Shown in pieces: positions 1 to 11,445 of a stretch of DNA of 64,000 bases. The position numbers were made by a program, and so were the translations under genes. Within the stretch, counting starts at the first letter, position 1; every line of letters starts with the position of its first letter. Source of the stretch: Climacium dendroides (lineage: Eukaryota; Streptophyta; Bryopsida; Hypnales; Climaciaceae). A model generated the notes under the pieces. The model was not told the origin of the DNA and did not search any database. It saw only the letters and a program-made list of their open reading frames with translations. The stretch spans positions 3,968,001 to 4,032,000 of the forward strand of contig OX467084.1 in NCBI GenBank assembly GCA_950106755.1. Direction: 5' to 3'.

Positions 1-1
1 G

Positions 2-127
2 TTGCTCATGGCTGCAGCATTTGGCAAAGGGGTGATGCGTTCTTGGAAATTCGCTCGCACTGTTTTCGAGGATGTGACCGGTCTCCAGTTGATCCAGGAG
101 GAGGACGACGAGGATTCTTGCAACTGA
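2..127 (+). CDS. C-terminal 41 codons of a small basic/acidic-tail protein, truncated by the window edge
   Basis: The frame starting at base 2 reads LLMAAAFGKGVMRSWKFART and continues to an acidic tail ending ...EEDDEDSCN and a TGA at 125-127. It is identical to the C-terminus of the 117-residue ORF at 22,383-22,736 on the minus strand, so this is the second copy of that gene cut by the start of the window. No known family is recognised. The visible part combines a hydrophobic/basic helix-like stretch with a short Glu/Asp-rich end. The downstream 3' flank (128-610) is shared with the right copy and contains only AT-rich, UTR-like sequence. Confidence 0.6.
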   Translation: MLMAAAFGKGVMRSWKFARTVFEDVTGLQLIQEEDDEDSCN

Positions 128-611
128 TTAGTACCTCCTGCGACAGTTACTGTTGCAAATCATATACACAAGTAGCTAGGCTATCCGTTGAATGTAGCTA
201 CACTGGGATACATGCAGCTAGAGATTTAAGTACGTGTTCCAAAATCGTGTATTGGATGGTACTGGATTGTATCTCTTCAGGATGGTTTGGCAGCTCGACT
301 GCCCTACACTTCCATTCCGTTAAATTGGCGACATTCAACAAACCAAAACTTGTGACATATGATATATCTTCACCAAGCTCTAATTTCAGGCCAGAAAATA
401 TATAGCTCAGGTAAAGATTTCGGTCTCATGTCTCAGTGTGAAAGGATAGTATTACTCAGGTTGTTCAGAGAACCGATCAAAGAATACTGTCACCCCATAT
501 TAACAGCTGCTTTTATATTTTGAATGAAGTGGAGGTGGAATGTGTAAATTCCAAGATATTACTTAAGATTATGTCAATGATGGCATTAAAATTGATTTTG
601 GTTGATTGCAG

Positions 612-730
612 GTATTTGAACATGAATGCAGCCCAAAACTTTCTGCAAGCCACTATCAGCGAGGATGAGCGAAGAGCTACCGTGCCTGTTGTGGCAAAGT
701 CTAAATTTGCAAATCCCTGTTGCAATATCG
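612..730 (+). CDS. Putative internal exon of an unrecognised gene (block A, left)
   Basis: A 119-nt stretch is bounded by a good acceptor (TTGATTGCAG) and a strong donor (CG|GTATGT). One frame stays open and reads YLNMNAAQNFLQATISEDER followed by a Lys/Ala-rich segment and a Cys pair (PCC). A second acceptor (ATCATTGCAG) follows at 882. Spliced in the simple phase, it continues in frame into a hydrophobic stretch ending at a TGA near 1,066. No protein family is recognised and no upstream exon could be identified. It lies downstream of, and on the same strand as, the small-protein gene. It could be an exon of a decayed neighbour or chance. Confidence 0.3.
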
Positions 731-1924
731 GTATGTCCAATATTCAATTCTCTTAGCGACTTAGTCTTACCTGATTCAGACTTTTATTTGGAGTCTTCTT
801 ATGCTGTGTTCCTTAACCCGCGAAATTAAGTGCCAAGCTTGCTAACGAATCCTTGAAATCCTTCACGCCAAAATCATTGCAGAGACAGCAAAGCACTGGT
901 TGAGCACGGTGTTGATAGAGTTGTTGCTGATCCTTGCGCCAGTGCAGCTTCTTGTCACTGGTAGCCATGGCGTGGCAAGTGTGGGAACTTTCGGATTATG
1001 TGATCACGCTCACTACTTTGGGTCAACCCCACTATTTGTTGTTGAGTCACTACGTTTGCATAGATGATTCATGATATAATCATCAAGCCCCATATCAAGT
1101 TTGAATTGTGTTCATATATCTAGCCGTTGAAGGATTTAGAAGTCACTCATTTGTATTTCATTCTTGCATAATATAAAAGGTACTTTTAATCTAGATCTAA
1201 AAATTGTATTAATAATTTTCGACCAAAAAAGAATTAGGTTTGATGTGCATCACTTGAGTGACTTGACACATTTACTATGCAAGCATCCACTTACACTTTA
1301 ATGAGCATCATTTAGATAGAAGAGAAAGAAAAGACTACGATTCTTTGGTTGATCTAGTAGAAAGAAAGTTCAAATATTATTTTTTTGGCTTTGATCTCAA
1401 GACACTTCAAATATTATATTTTTTGAATATATTATGATTTTTGGCTTTATTCTCAGGACAAAGACTACCCATCAACTTCTCAATTTTGAAATTTCAATTC
1501 TTATCTAGTATCTACAACCCTTTGTAATGAAAGATCATTCATTCACAACAAGTTGATAAAGATTTTTTCATCCACACCAAGTTTGACATACCAAATGTAA
1601 TAAATATACACATGTAGAGAAAATTTCAGATTTTTTAAGTACGTATTATATTTGACATGATTTTATTTCACTTTTTTATTAATAATTCATATTAATTTCA
1701 AATTTTTACTAAAAACTTTGGAATTTTTAAGACTTATAGAAAATATGTGACTTAATTTTTTATAAACAAAAAATAAAAATTCCATTTATTTTTCAATGAC
1801 AAAATGAAGTAACTATTTAGGGTAGAAGACTTTGATGTTTGACCAAATAATCATAGACTCCAGTGTTTGAAGTTTACCAATAAGCTAAAAATACAAAATG
1901 CTTTGATTATTTGAATTTTAGTAT

Positions 1925-1985
1925 TGATGCAATTCACTATGAGTATTGATGCAATTGATTGTAGTGATGCAATTAATTGCGATAA
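1925..1985. repeat. Short tandem motif around TGATGCAATT
   Basis: Three or more imperfect copies of TGATGCAATT occur within 60 bases. The mirror region near 20,590-20,660 in the right arm has the same motif, so it predates the duplication of block A. Confidence 0.5.
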
Positions 1986-2989
1986 TGAAGAGATTTGCAA
2001 TGAAAGTAGCATTGGGGTGAAAGTGGCACGTGAGGTGAATGCTAGGTGAAATTTTTACTTACTAAATTTTTTTCATGCCCATTCTTCACCTTTGGAGGAA
2101 AAGAATAGTCATTCTCAATCTTCATAGAATGGAATTTCTACAAGAGCCACCAAGAGCCAACGAGAGAGTACCATGTCTCCATTGTCTAAATTCAATTAAA
2201 AATAATTTATAATTTTACATTAGATGAAAGTATAGTCAATCGAGACTCTACCATTCAATTAGACCTAGAATTCAAATTTGACCTAAAACATCTTTAATTT
2301 TGATAAGTAGAACTTGTTGTTAGTTTATCAAACATTCATTGAATCTATAATTGACAAAATTTCATTAAAAAAAATTCAACAATGCTAGTATGTGGACATG
2401 GAAATGTGAGCTTATAAGTCGAGCATAATTACATATAAGTAGATATCTTATAACCATTGAAGATGCTTACAACATAATATAGGTAACCTATAAATAAATC
2501 ATAAAAGGTTTCTATAACATTGATGCCTATAACATACGTATATATTCCTTTAAACTCATGTATTCCATATTAAAAAATGGAACACTTGATTTGTCCACCC
2601 GCCCCCAAAATTCAAAATAAAAAAAACTTTGTATTCATGATCCTAAGCTCACAAAATAGCACCCCATAGTATTGCCTATGGTATAAAATTATATAGCTTC
2701 AAAAATTGGTCTCTAAATTCTTAAATCAAATACTCAAAATCTTAAAAACGACAAGAAATGTAGGGGTGATTATAGATAAGGGCTTGTTGATTTTATTGTG
2801 TTTTGCTTCAACATTTCTTTTTCAAAATTCAAATTACTTCACGAAAAAAAAAAAATTTAAACATTAAAAACAAAATAACATTTTTAGACCTTAAGAATTA
2901 CATCCCAAAGATATCAAATACAGAATAATTTTTAAGTATTTAAGTAGGAGAATTAATAAGTATAAATCTTATAAATAAATATTTTGGCA

Positions 2990-3075
2990 TTTAATTTAAA
3001 ATTAATTTAATTAAAATTAATTTAATTTAATTTAATTTAATTAATTTAATTTAATTTAATTTAATTTAAAATAAA
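2990..3075. repeat. (TTTAA)n-type AT microsatellite
   Basis: The run is made of repeated AATTT/TTTAA units with small interruptions. The equivalent right-arm segment (19,590-19,670) has expanded differently, with ATTTATTTTTA-type units, showing independent slippage after duplication. Confidence 0.8.
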
Positions 3076-3424
3076 TTCGAATAAAATATTTCCATTTGTA
3101 ATAACTCAACAATTATATTCATTTACTATACAACTCAACAATTATATTTTTCCATATTTCAAAACGCATGAAAAAATAAGATTCTCTAAACTCTGTAGAA
3201 TAAGTACTCATCACTGATAATATTCCAAACCACCAAAACTAAATCAATATACTCTACTACATTAATTATAGTTCATAATAAAAAATTAAGTTCAAAATAT
3301 TAACACTACTAATTTAAATTTATGAAATTATTACTCGTGTCTACCCTTATTACGAATTTCAATCCATTGAATTAATATTCTCAAATAGTTAAAGTTGTAT
3401 GGTCAATATCATTAAAATGGTGAA

Positions 3425-3650
3425 ATTCCTCTACTTTGACAATTTTTACAATTCAGGGTGGGCGGTCTGAAGTGTACAAACATCATAGATGTCTTAAATC
3501 CATACCATTTTTAGATGTTTGAAATCTATACTTGTGTTAGATCCGAGATTCCTGAAAACTATACCTATCCTAGATGTCACTTTTACAATTCAGAGCAGGC
3601 GGTCTGAAAATGGCACATGGAATGCCACCATTTTAACGAAATTTCCCATA
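3425..3650. repeat. Internal duplicated motif at the inner edge of block A
   Basis: Two copies of a motif of the form ACAATTCAG..GGCGGTCTGAA lie about 135 bp apart (near 3,450 and 3,585). They are separated by repeats built on TAGATGT. The same module, inverted, forms the inner edge of the right arm (18,965-19,230). No coding potential is seen. Confidence 0.6.
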
Positions 3651-4581
3651 ACATCGCCATATGTGTAAATTGTTAAAATGGAAACTGGATCTTTCCAGAA
3701 TGATGTCCGTTTCAAACCTCAGATCAATACCTGTCCTAGTTTTTGTAGCTCTTTGCTCTTGAATATTCTGCGTTTTGGTGCAGCTTTGAAACAAGCCATT
3801 TTAACAAATAGAAGGATTTGAATAGCACTAGATAAAACGTCCATTTCGTTAAATTGGCGACATATACTCCACAAGCCAAAAATTGTGACACACATCTTCA
3901 CGTACAAAGGTGTGATTTCAGGCCATAAACTAGGACAGTTATAGAATTTTGGTTTCAGGCCCCGCAGCCTGAACCGCGCCAATGTAATGGAACATCGCCA
4001 ATTTAACGAAATTCACGTTAAGAGCTTTTAGTAGGTCATTTTTACACTTCTCTTATTTTTCTTCATCGAATCTGGTGACAGAAAGTTGAAGCCCGTCTGA
4101 ATGATACTTATCACAACATGATCAGGTATCCTTATTAAACCGTCATATGATGAATCCTTGGTCTTTTAGTAGAGGGTACTATGTATGTACGACTGGACAG
4201 TACACTAAGCGAGCTAAACTTTTCCGAATTGAAGCCTCTACTCGGGAAATTCTCAGAATACTTGCTGATCGAATATCTCTCTCGTACCCCCCAAAATGTC
4301 ACCATTCTTCAAAATCAGATCCGATCAGCAAAGACCCAGCATTCACAACTGTAAAAAAATCTAGTACACCAAATTATGTGCGAGAAAGCATCGGCATAGA
4401 TAGGTTTCAAAAAGTCAATCTGCTCGAAGGTCCATTCAAAAATTCTTGTCATAATCGTAGAAATCGCATGTTTCAGACTGACAATACTACAACATTCGAG
4501 TTCACAACGCTCTGAAACCCGAACCAGCATAGATTCGATTCCTCAAAAAGTGCAAAATTCCAGAGACCTCGCCGTGATTAT
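3651..4581. other. Unique spacer between blocks A and B; no convincing gene
   Basis: This interval lacks a counterpart in the right copy. Bases 3,846-3,940 are a diverged direct relative of 313-400 in block A, sharing GTTAAATTGGCGACAT, AATTGTGACA and ATTTCAGGCC. An older copy of the block A 3' flank therefore lies here. ORFs of 122 aa (plus, 4,147-4,515) and 71 aa (minus, 4,315-4,530) overlap each other. They show no domain or splice support and are probably fortuitous. Confidence 0.5.
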
Positions 4582-4734
4582 CAAATGTGACGATTGATTT
4601 TGCTTCACACAGCTGATCTTACTAGCTGGCAGAATACAATTTGCACTCAGGAGCCTCACCGCTACTAACAGTACCTGCCGAACAGGTAAAGCGTATTTTA
4701 ATCCTGAGATGAATGGCAGTTCGATCTGACTTAC

Positions 4735-4894
4735 ATTATGCTCCTCCAACAGGTCATTGACAACAGCTTGAGGAAACATCCGGCGATAACCTTGATTCCG
4801 CATAACGAGAGCATCAGCTAGACTTCCTCGCGATTCTCCGTCAATGCCAACGCCGACAAAGGAGGGCTCCGGCCCCAAATTGCATCACAATCAT
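4735..4894 (-). pseudogene. Frameshifted copy of the small divergent exon
   Basis: This is the left counterpart of the intact 53-codon exon at 25,067-25,225. It keeps most codons (GVGIDGESRGSLADALVMRN is readable) and the GTAAGT donor at 4,729-4,734. One extra A near 4,857-4,859 (GACAAAGG here, GACAAGG on the right) breaks the frame between the original start and the rest. An alternative start upstream gives a different N-terminus. It is transcribed away from the AP2 gene, so the two would share a divergent promoter region. Its function is unknown. Confidence 0.55.
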
Positions 4895-5097
4895 ACCGCA
4901 GGAGTGAAATATTATCGTACACCATTGATACCACTAAGCTACACAGCCAAATCCACACCCTACACTGGTTGATACCTGGCCGAGTAGCTCCAAAACGGGT
5001 AGGAAGGAAGCCAGTTTTCCGACTCGCGAGACTTCCCAATGTAACGCTTCCCGAGTTGCGAGGCATCAGGCATCGCGGGCTGCGAGCCTTCTGGCAG

Positions 5098-5104
5098 TAT
5101 AAAA
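5098..5104 (+). promoter_or_regulatory. TATA box of the left AP2 gene
   Basis: TATAAAA lies 172 bases upstream of the AP2 start codon in GC-richer sequence. A further CAG (TTGATTTCAG) sits just before the ATG at 5,276 and could be the acceptor of a 5'-UTR intron. The arrangement is exactly repeated at 25,429 in the right copy. Confidence 0.6.
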
Positions 5105-5275
5105 TCCCCAGCCTTCCCAAAGTTACTGTCATTCAGATCATTTCATTGGGCTTAGGTTTCGCGTGTGTCTGCGCTAGCTACCTTCTTCGTTCTCTGTCCA
5201 TCACACTAGCTGCTGTATGTTAGTCGCGTTGCTCTACTTAACTTAAGTTCATTTCAATCCATTGATTTCAGCGAA

Positions 5276-6662
5276 ATGGAAGTATCACTGTCCAACATGA
5301 ATTGGGATTCAGGTTCGAACACCTCGGACAACTCCACCGCGACCTCAGCGGCGGATTGTAACGTCGCTCCTTCAGATTACTATCAGCGGCTGTTGCGTGA
5401 TGAAGACACGACTCCGACCCCTCAAGTGGACCATGCCAACGTTCTCCAAAACTTGGATGACCTGGAACAGTTCCTGGAACAGCTGGACGACTGGGAGCGT
5501 GCACCGGAACTGAATTGGGAGCCTTCACAAGATCTGCCTTGGGTGCCCTTGGAGGAGCTTGAGTGCCCCCTGACGAGTCAGACCGGACCAGTCGAGTTTC
5601 ACACCGTCGATCAGTCGGAAGAGTCTCACGAAATGGGAGGACAGCATGAATCCGGACTGGATGCGGAATGCGGCGGAGTATGTTCAGATGATCACATCGA
5701 TGAAGCCTCCTCGCCACCTGTGTTGCCTTCCGACGAGAAGAACACGATCGGGGTCACATTCCACGAGAAGAACAAGCAATGGGAGGCGCACTTGTGGATC
5801 AAGGGCGTACGGCTGCGCGGACGCAAGAAGAAGGGCGCCCAGATCTTTCTGGGCAACTTTGAAACTGTGGAGGAGGCCAGAGTGGCGCACGACAGGGCGG
5901 CCATCAAATTCAAGGTAAAGTCGCATTCAAATGTAGTGTAAAAAGTTTGGGGCATGAATTGTGCCCAACAATTAATTTCCACTGGTCCCTGTTGTAAAGC
6001 ATGAACTGCCACCATGGTACGGTCCAAATGTCCAGATTCGCATTTCACGAGGCACCTAAGTATCTAGGAATCTAGATCAACAACTGCCGTAAGTAGGTAC
6101 TACAACTCCGATTTGTACACTAGCTTGTAAGGCACACTTTTCTGAAACACGTGGTCCATTTCCACGACATGTACAGATGCCACCCAATAAGAGAGGGGCG
6201 CCTTACCCGTTGAACTTTCCTGCGACCGTTCAAGCCAGCTACATGGAGGAGCACGCCCACTGGACCACTCGCGACTTCTTGTGGAAGATCCGGCGCACGT
6301 CGAACAAGTTCAGCAAAGGCAAGAGCAGCTTGAAAGGGGTGACCGTGAAGAAACGATCAGTGAAGCGCGGCAAGGAGTGGACGGTCAGATATGAATCCAA
6401 GCTCAGTTTGACGGCCAAGGAGGTCGGGGACGACTTGAAGCAGACCTTCAAGTTGGGCAACTTCGAAACTGAGGAGGAGGCGGGCCGAGAGTACGACCGA
6501 GCACTCTTGTTCCTGCATCAGCATCTGCCGGAAGTGGAGCAGTTGCGGTGCATCACGAATTACAGGCCGAGCAGCTACTCCGCCGCCGACATCGAGGCCA
6601 TGGAAAGCAAGCTGCCAAGGCTACATTGGAAGACTGCAGCTAGTGGATCAGTGGCCGCATAA
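5276..6662 (+). CDS. Two-AP2-domain transcription factor, left copy (exons 5,276-5,914 and 6,177-6,662)
   Basis: This is a likely nuclear DNA-binding regulator of the AP2/ERF superfamily, 374 aa after splicing. Exon 1 ends AAATTCAAG|GTAAAG and exon 2 begins after TGTACAG. The junction is phase 0, and splicing completes the first AP2 repeat. Residues 1-155 are acidic and Gln/Asp-rich, with DDLEQFLEQLDDWE near 61-74, possibly an activation region. AP2 repeat 1 covers about 158-228, with GVT, WEAHLW, LGNFETVEEA and AHDRAAIKF, followed by a linker ending NFP as in AP2/ANT-type proteins. Repeat 2 covers about 266-342, with LKGVTVKKR, WTVRYE, KLGNFETEEEA and YDRAL; it is more diverged and carries an insertion (KEVGDDLKQ). 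The order R1-linker-R2 places it in the AP2 rather than the ERF/DREB subfamily (family knowledge). The target genes are unknown. An identical second copy lies at 25,607-26,993. Confidence 0.9.
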
Positions 6663-7430
6663 TTGCATTGACCGTCCGAATCTATTGTTTATTAATGATC
6701 GGTATGGATGCAATTCAACCTGACCACCGAGCTGCGCGCATGAGAGCATGCATGCATCAGGGCTTCAAAATTTGACGGATGAGCACCTTACTCAAATTGG
6801 AGAAGGCATCTAGCTAGAGTTCAATTTTGCATATGACCGTGTTATTTAGTAATAATTCTGTTGATCAAACAGAGTATGTTCACTTACATTTATAGTAGAA
6901 CTCCTCTAAGTACACTCTCCAGAAGTCAATTAAACCAATAAATCTAACAGTCCTAGCTTGGGGAATAAAATAAGTCATAGCACTAAATGAGAGTCACCCA
7001 ACAAAATGTAGTGGACCTACACCCTATCCAAAATCAATATGAATTAAAAAAAAAGAAATTGTGCAAATTGTTGTAGCAAATATTCTACTCTCAACAATAT
7101 TTGTACCTTCAAGAACTCAATGCATAGATTGAATCAAGAAGAGACATAGAGATTACAAGATGAAGTGAATTGATAACTTGATACTCTATTACAAACTTAT
7201 GATGCACTTATTCTTTCACTCCAATGATGAGTGCCATAGAGGATTGTACTATAGTAGATCTCTTGAATCAAAACAAGCCTTGAAATTGTAAAGTAAGAGA
7301 ATGATATGAATGTTGAAAGACAAAAATATATGCAAAACTTAGAATTGTTCAATTTGTGGTGCACATTAAATGGAGAGTGAAAATTATATAATTTTACATA
7401 TGAAGGTTTTTATAGGCAAATTTTAAATAT

Positions 7431-9596
7431 TTACTACAATAATGTAAACAAAATACAAACATGATATAAGTTTCTTCCTAGACCACATCAACAAATACAT
7501 ATGAATAATTATGTGCACAAAACAATGCCCTTTGAAATATAACATTGAGACGTTTTTTATAACCCCCCAAGATGCTTTTGAAATGACATCCTAGTGACTG
7601 TTTTTAATGATGTTTTCTAGCATTATTCATGTTATTGTCACAATAGGGATATATACACCAATGAATATTTGAGAGACATATTATGAGTTGTAATTATGCA
7701 TAATTTATGTATGCATTTCAATGTGAAAGAGCAATTGTACTATTAAGTTAAGTAAAATAGGAGTGCATTGTCAAATTTGAAATATTGTACACATTCTCTA
7801 AACCAATATTAGGTGTGATTTACCTAAAACTTGCATTCATTATGCAGGGGAATGGAAGTGGAGAAAAACTTTCACCATCTTTCTAAGAAATACATTTTAA
7901 TCAGTTATATGAAGAGAATCTTTAGAATTTAGAAGGCTCTCTCAAGGTCCATTCTTTTCCTAATGCATTACCATATTTTGTGCGTTTTGTTGATTTTCTT
8001 TATATTTTAAATTGTGTGAATATACTACTTTTATTATTTTACTATTTTTTTGTTTAAATAATTTGATATAAATATACATTTCAAAGTCATATTATAGAAT
8101 TTTTTAGGATTTTAGATCGCTAGCTTCCAATAATGTCAAGTTTTATCATGGTTTTAAAAATATTTCTTTGAAGGTATAGGAATGTCATTTGAAGATTATA
8201 CCGGTAATCTCATTTCAATCCATGCATGGAAAATAATTTATAACTAAGAAAAAAAATATACCTAATCTAAGGCAACAAGAAAAAATTGTACAAACTTAAA
8301 ATAAATTTTCTAGTTAGTTTTCTTTTCATTGGATGTGTAGAAAGCTTTAATTTATTCCATTTAGATAAATAATGTACATAAAAGTTATGAAGGTCATGTT
8401 TTGTAGGATATGACAACATTTTCATGAAAAAATGACATGTAGAATTATATTTTTGAACCCAATTTTCACTATTTTTAAATTCAATTCTTCACCATGAAGA
8501 TTAAAATCTCATACCCCATAAATCTATAGTATTAAATACAATAAAATGGAGTTTACAAGATTCAAACTTTCAAAGTCTATCAAAAAAATCTACTTTTTAC
8601 TTTCAACATTGGTATCTTACAATACTCGGTCAAAGTTCCTCAATTTTTTTCCACACATTTTGATTGAAGTCTAGTTATGTAAGATCTTGGAGTTAAATAT
8701 GCAAATAAAGTATAAGATTTCTTTTCCCTCTTATGTTGCTTTCATTGCAATTTGCACTATAAATGATTGTTTTCTATTTTCATAGATGTGGCTTAATTAC
8801 CTAAGGCTTTAGATTAACCATATATAGTCTTTACATGTGTTTTTCCAATCACCCATTCTAAATTTATGATGCATATGATACATAGTGCACAAAAAATTAT
8901 AAATTTCTTTCTTGAATAATACCCAAACACCAAAAATTGATTTTCAAATGAAAATTTTAACATTTCTTTTAAGGTTGTAGACTCATAGGTATATTAGAGA
9001 AAAATTGAGTTTTTTGGAAGGCCTTTCTAGAAGTTGCTTAGGGTTCTCAATTTGATTTAATATTGGATTGAATTGAAGTAATTCTCTATAGTTACAGACA
9101 AAAGAAAGCATTAACAATCATGATCGAGGACATGCAAGTGGCATTCACGATTCAAGGTTAGAACTTGGTGCATACATGTTAAGTTGGACATCAAGATGGA
9201 CAATAAGTTGCAGATTGGGTCAATTCCAAAACACAAAGACATTATTTTTTGTAATACTTAAAAACATGATAATCTATCCATTAGAGAAAAAATCAAGCCT
9301 TAAGGGGTCCGCTCCACATTGACATCATAAAGAATTTCCACATTACTACTGGCCTTAAAGAATCTTACTAATTGTATGTTCATTTTGTTTGACTTTTGCA
9401 AAAATAAAGTCAAGATTTAGTAACTAGAGTGTATTAAAATTTAGGGTCTTTATTAATCAACCTTAAATACAAGTATTCAAAGTATAAGTTGTGAAAAAGA
9501 AAGAAAATGTCCAAAATAAGTCCAATTACTATAAACCATTAAAAAAAATCTCATGGAAATGTGAAAGCCTGAAAGGCTTACTTTACTAACATTTGG
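7431..9596. other. AT-rich intergenic DNA, no gene seen
   Basis: Starting at the right breakpoint of block B, this stretch is over two kilobases of AT-rich sequence without an ORF of note, splice-flanked exon or clear element end. Short A and T runs dominate. Confidence 0.6.
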
Positions 9597-9703
9597 TGAG
9601 TATGAAACGTGGAGAAGTTTTTTTTATAATGAAACATATTTTCCATCATGAATCCTCGAAGAATATGGGATAATTTGAAGATGAGAGCTTGATTGTTCAT
9701 TGT
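9597..9703. repeat. 107-bp direct repeat, copy 1
   Basis: This segment is nearly identical to 11,322-11,429, from GTGAGTATGAAA to GATTGTTCATTGT. It overlaps the left arm of the foldback element at 9,655-10,200. Confidence 0.85.
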
Positions 9704-10200
9704 CAAAATATAGAAATTGTATTCAAAATAGATTTTCAGACCTCATTTAGGTATAGTAGAATAAACTTTTTTTTTTAAATTTTGGCTTAAATTTGTTTTT
9801 TGAATCAAGATAACTTTCACCTTCAAAAATCCATTTGAGATTTCAAGAATCCAATCAAAAGTTATAGATAAATTTCAAAGAGAGGTTGGAAAGAACATTT
9901 TTTTTGGCATTTTCAAAGTTCAAACATCATCTCTATATTTTTTCCATAATTTTTGTTTGAATTTTGACAATTACAAATAGATTTTGAAGATGAAATTTAT
10001 TTTGATTCACCAATTTTTATTAGTTGAAAGTTTTTCAATGAAAGTTATTTTGCTATGCCTAAATGAGATCTAAAACTTTACTTTGAGTACAATTCTTATA
10101 TTTTAACAATGAGCAATTAAGCTCTCATCTTCAAATTATCCCATACTCTTGCCTATAGTATTTAAGGATTCACAATGGATACTACATTTCATCATAAGAA
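9655..10200. mobile_element. Foldback (long inverted repeat) element
   Basis: The left half and the reverse complement of the right half align over about 250 bases at roughly 75% identity by eye. Shared landmarks include GGGATAATTTGAAGATGAGA, the GACCTCATTTAGG/GATCTCATTTAGG pair, and CATAG followed by AAATAA/GAATAA. There is no ORF. A related foldback lies inside the CACTA element (57,775-58,175), and a single-armed relative at about 15,730-15,870. It is a non-autonomous MITE-like family of unknown superfamily. Confidence 0.7.
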
Positions 10201-10573
10201 CAAGTTCCCTATCCTTTATTCTCATTAAATGTCAATAAAATAACTCTTCTAGATTCCCATCAATTTTTTTTGATAGTTGCTTATAATTGGCCTTTTTTTA
10301 TGGTATAGTTGGTAGATTGTAAACCTAAGTTGCAAAGTGTTTAATAATTAGAGTTGAAGTACATTAGAGTTAGAGTACACAACCGATACTTGGATTTTGA
10401 GCCACCATATACATCAACAATCATCCGACAGTCCAACAGAAAGTGAATTACAATAGGGGAAAAATAAATGAAAAAGCCCCCAAAATATAATCTTTGCAGT
10501 CTTCTAAGGCCTTTGGAGCAATAGAGACCATTACAAGATTCAATTTTCCATACATGGATTGAAATAAGGTTTA

Positions 10574-11240
10574 ATTTATAATTTTAGATTAATATGGGAT
10601 ATTGCATATTGTAATTTTAGATTGATATGGAAGAACTCTAAAATTACAAATAGGGTGGTGGTTAGGGCTAGAATTAGGTTTGGATTGTGGAGGTGGGTGT
10701 GGGAATTAAAAAAATATTTAAATTTGTTTTAATTGTCACATGTAACCTTTGCCTCACTATGCATTCAAAAGACAGCAACACACACATCAAATATCCTATG
10801 AATTACTATAGTTGTAGGACAAAGTTGGCAAATAAGGATTCTAAATGTACATGTCAAAATTATAGGAAGGTTATCTTTCAAAGAACCAAAAAATGTATAT
10901 GGTATAAAATAAAATATTAGAAATATATATATATATATTTATTGTTAAATATTTTCAATCATTCTCTAATATGTTTAAGTCATTACAACAAATATTAGTT
11001 CTATTATTTTGCTATTGTAATGTGAGTGACTATCTTGTCATTAGCTATAACTTTTGAAGCATAAGTTCAATGAACATAAAATTTCTATTGAATTCCAAAT
11101 GTTTAATATGACGTTAATCAAATCTTTTATTTTTTAGAAATTAAAAAAATATATATTAATTAAAAAAAAAATTGTCACACTTTGAGGGTTAGTGTATTTT
11201 CTTATGTTAGGAGTCTCCAAATTTAATGATCAAATTTAAA
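10574..11240. repeat. Inverted repeat arm 1 flanking the central island
   Basis: This arm is the reverse complement of 13,788-14,482 with small indels, mostly in AT runs; at the outer end coordinates sum to 25,054. A 77-aa ORF (10,687-10,920) is mirrored by a 99-aa ORF at 14,134-14,433. Neither shows a domain, so I treat them as repeat-borne open frames, not genes. Confidence 0.85.
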
Positions 11241-11242
11241 TT

Positions 11243-11323
11243 CAATGAAATTACTTTAAAATCTCATTAAACTCGGTATGGTCCCAAATTTGCATCTGCA
11301 TCATTGACAACAATCACATTTGT
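11243..11323. repeat. 80-bp direct repeat, copy 1
   Basis: This is nearly identical to 11,880-11,961 (shared core ACTCGGTATGGTCCCAAATT). The two copies bracket the second copy of the 107-bp repeat and a truncated MITE. Confidence 0.85.
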
Positions 11324-11429
11324 GAGTATGAAATGTGGAGAAGTTTTTTTTATAATGAAACATATTTTCCATCATGAATCCTCGAAGAATATGGGATAAT
11401 TTGAAGATGAGAGCTTGATTGTTCATTGT
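11322..11429. repeat. 107-bp direct repeat, copy 2
   Basis: See 9,597-9,703. Here it sits immediately next to the left end of a truncated MITE (11,446). Confidence 0.85.
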
Positions 11430-11445
11430 TTCCGCAGATGAACAT

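Larger units (their letters stand above)
1..3648. repeat. Segmental duplication block A, left arm
   Basis: This block is the reverse complement of 18,962-22,509; over the outer part, left and right coordinates sum to 22,510. In the outer 1.6 kb every line I compared matches, and four overlapping ORFs translate identically. The inner 2 kb has many substitutions and indels, such as extra sequence near 1,640-1,720 here and near 19,066-19,135 in the other arm. The window starts inside the arm, so the true left end is not visible. The inner edge is near 3,648. Confidence 0.93.
4582..7430. repeat. Segmental duplication block B, left copy
   Basis: This block is a direct duplicate of 24,914-27,761 (offset 20,331 over most of its length). 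From about 4,900 to 7,430 the lines compared are identical, including the AP2 intron and both flanks. The first 300 bases carry several substitutions and indels. Homology ends abruptly on the right, after GCAAATTTTAAATA. Confidence 0.95.

Noticed and set aside
43..405. 120-aa ORF (mirrored at 22,105-22,467)
   Set aside because: It overlaps the real C-terminal frame (2-127) in another frame and runs through 3'-flank sequence. Its identity between copies follows from the duplication.
4147..4530. 122-aa plus and 71-aa minus ORFs
   Set aside because: They overlap on opposite strands, with no motif, no splice support and no second copy.
5268..6048. Several 80-149-aa ORFs overlapping the AP2 gene (and the same set at 25,599-26,379)
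   Set aside because: They are shadows of the GC-rich AP2 exons in other frames.
10687..10920. 77-aa ORF, mirrored as 99 aa at 14,134-14,433
   Set aside because: It is open in both arms of an inverted repeat but Lys/Asn-rich and AT-driven, with no domain. Conservation is explained by the repeat.
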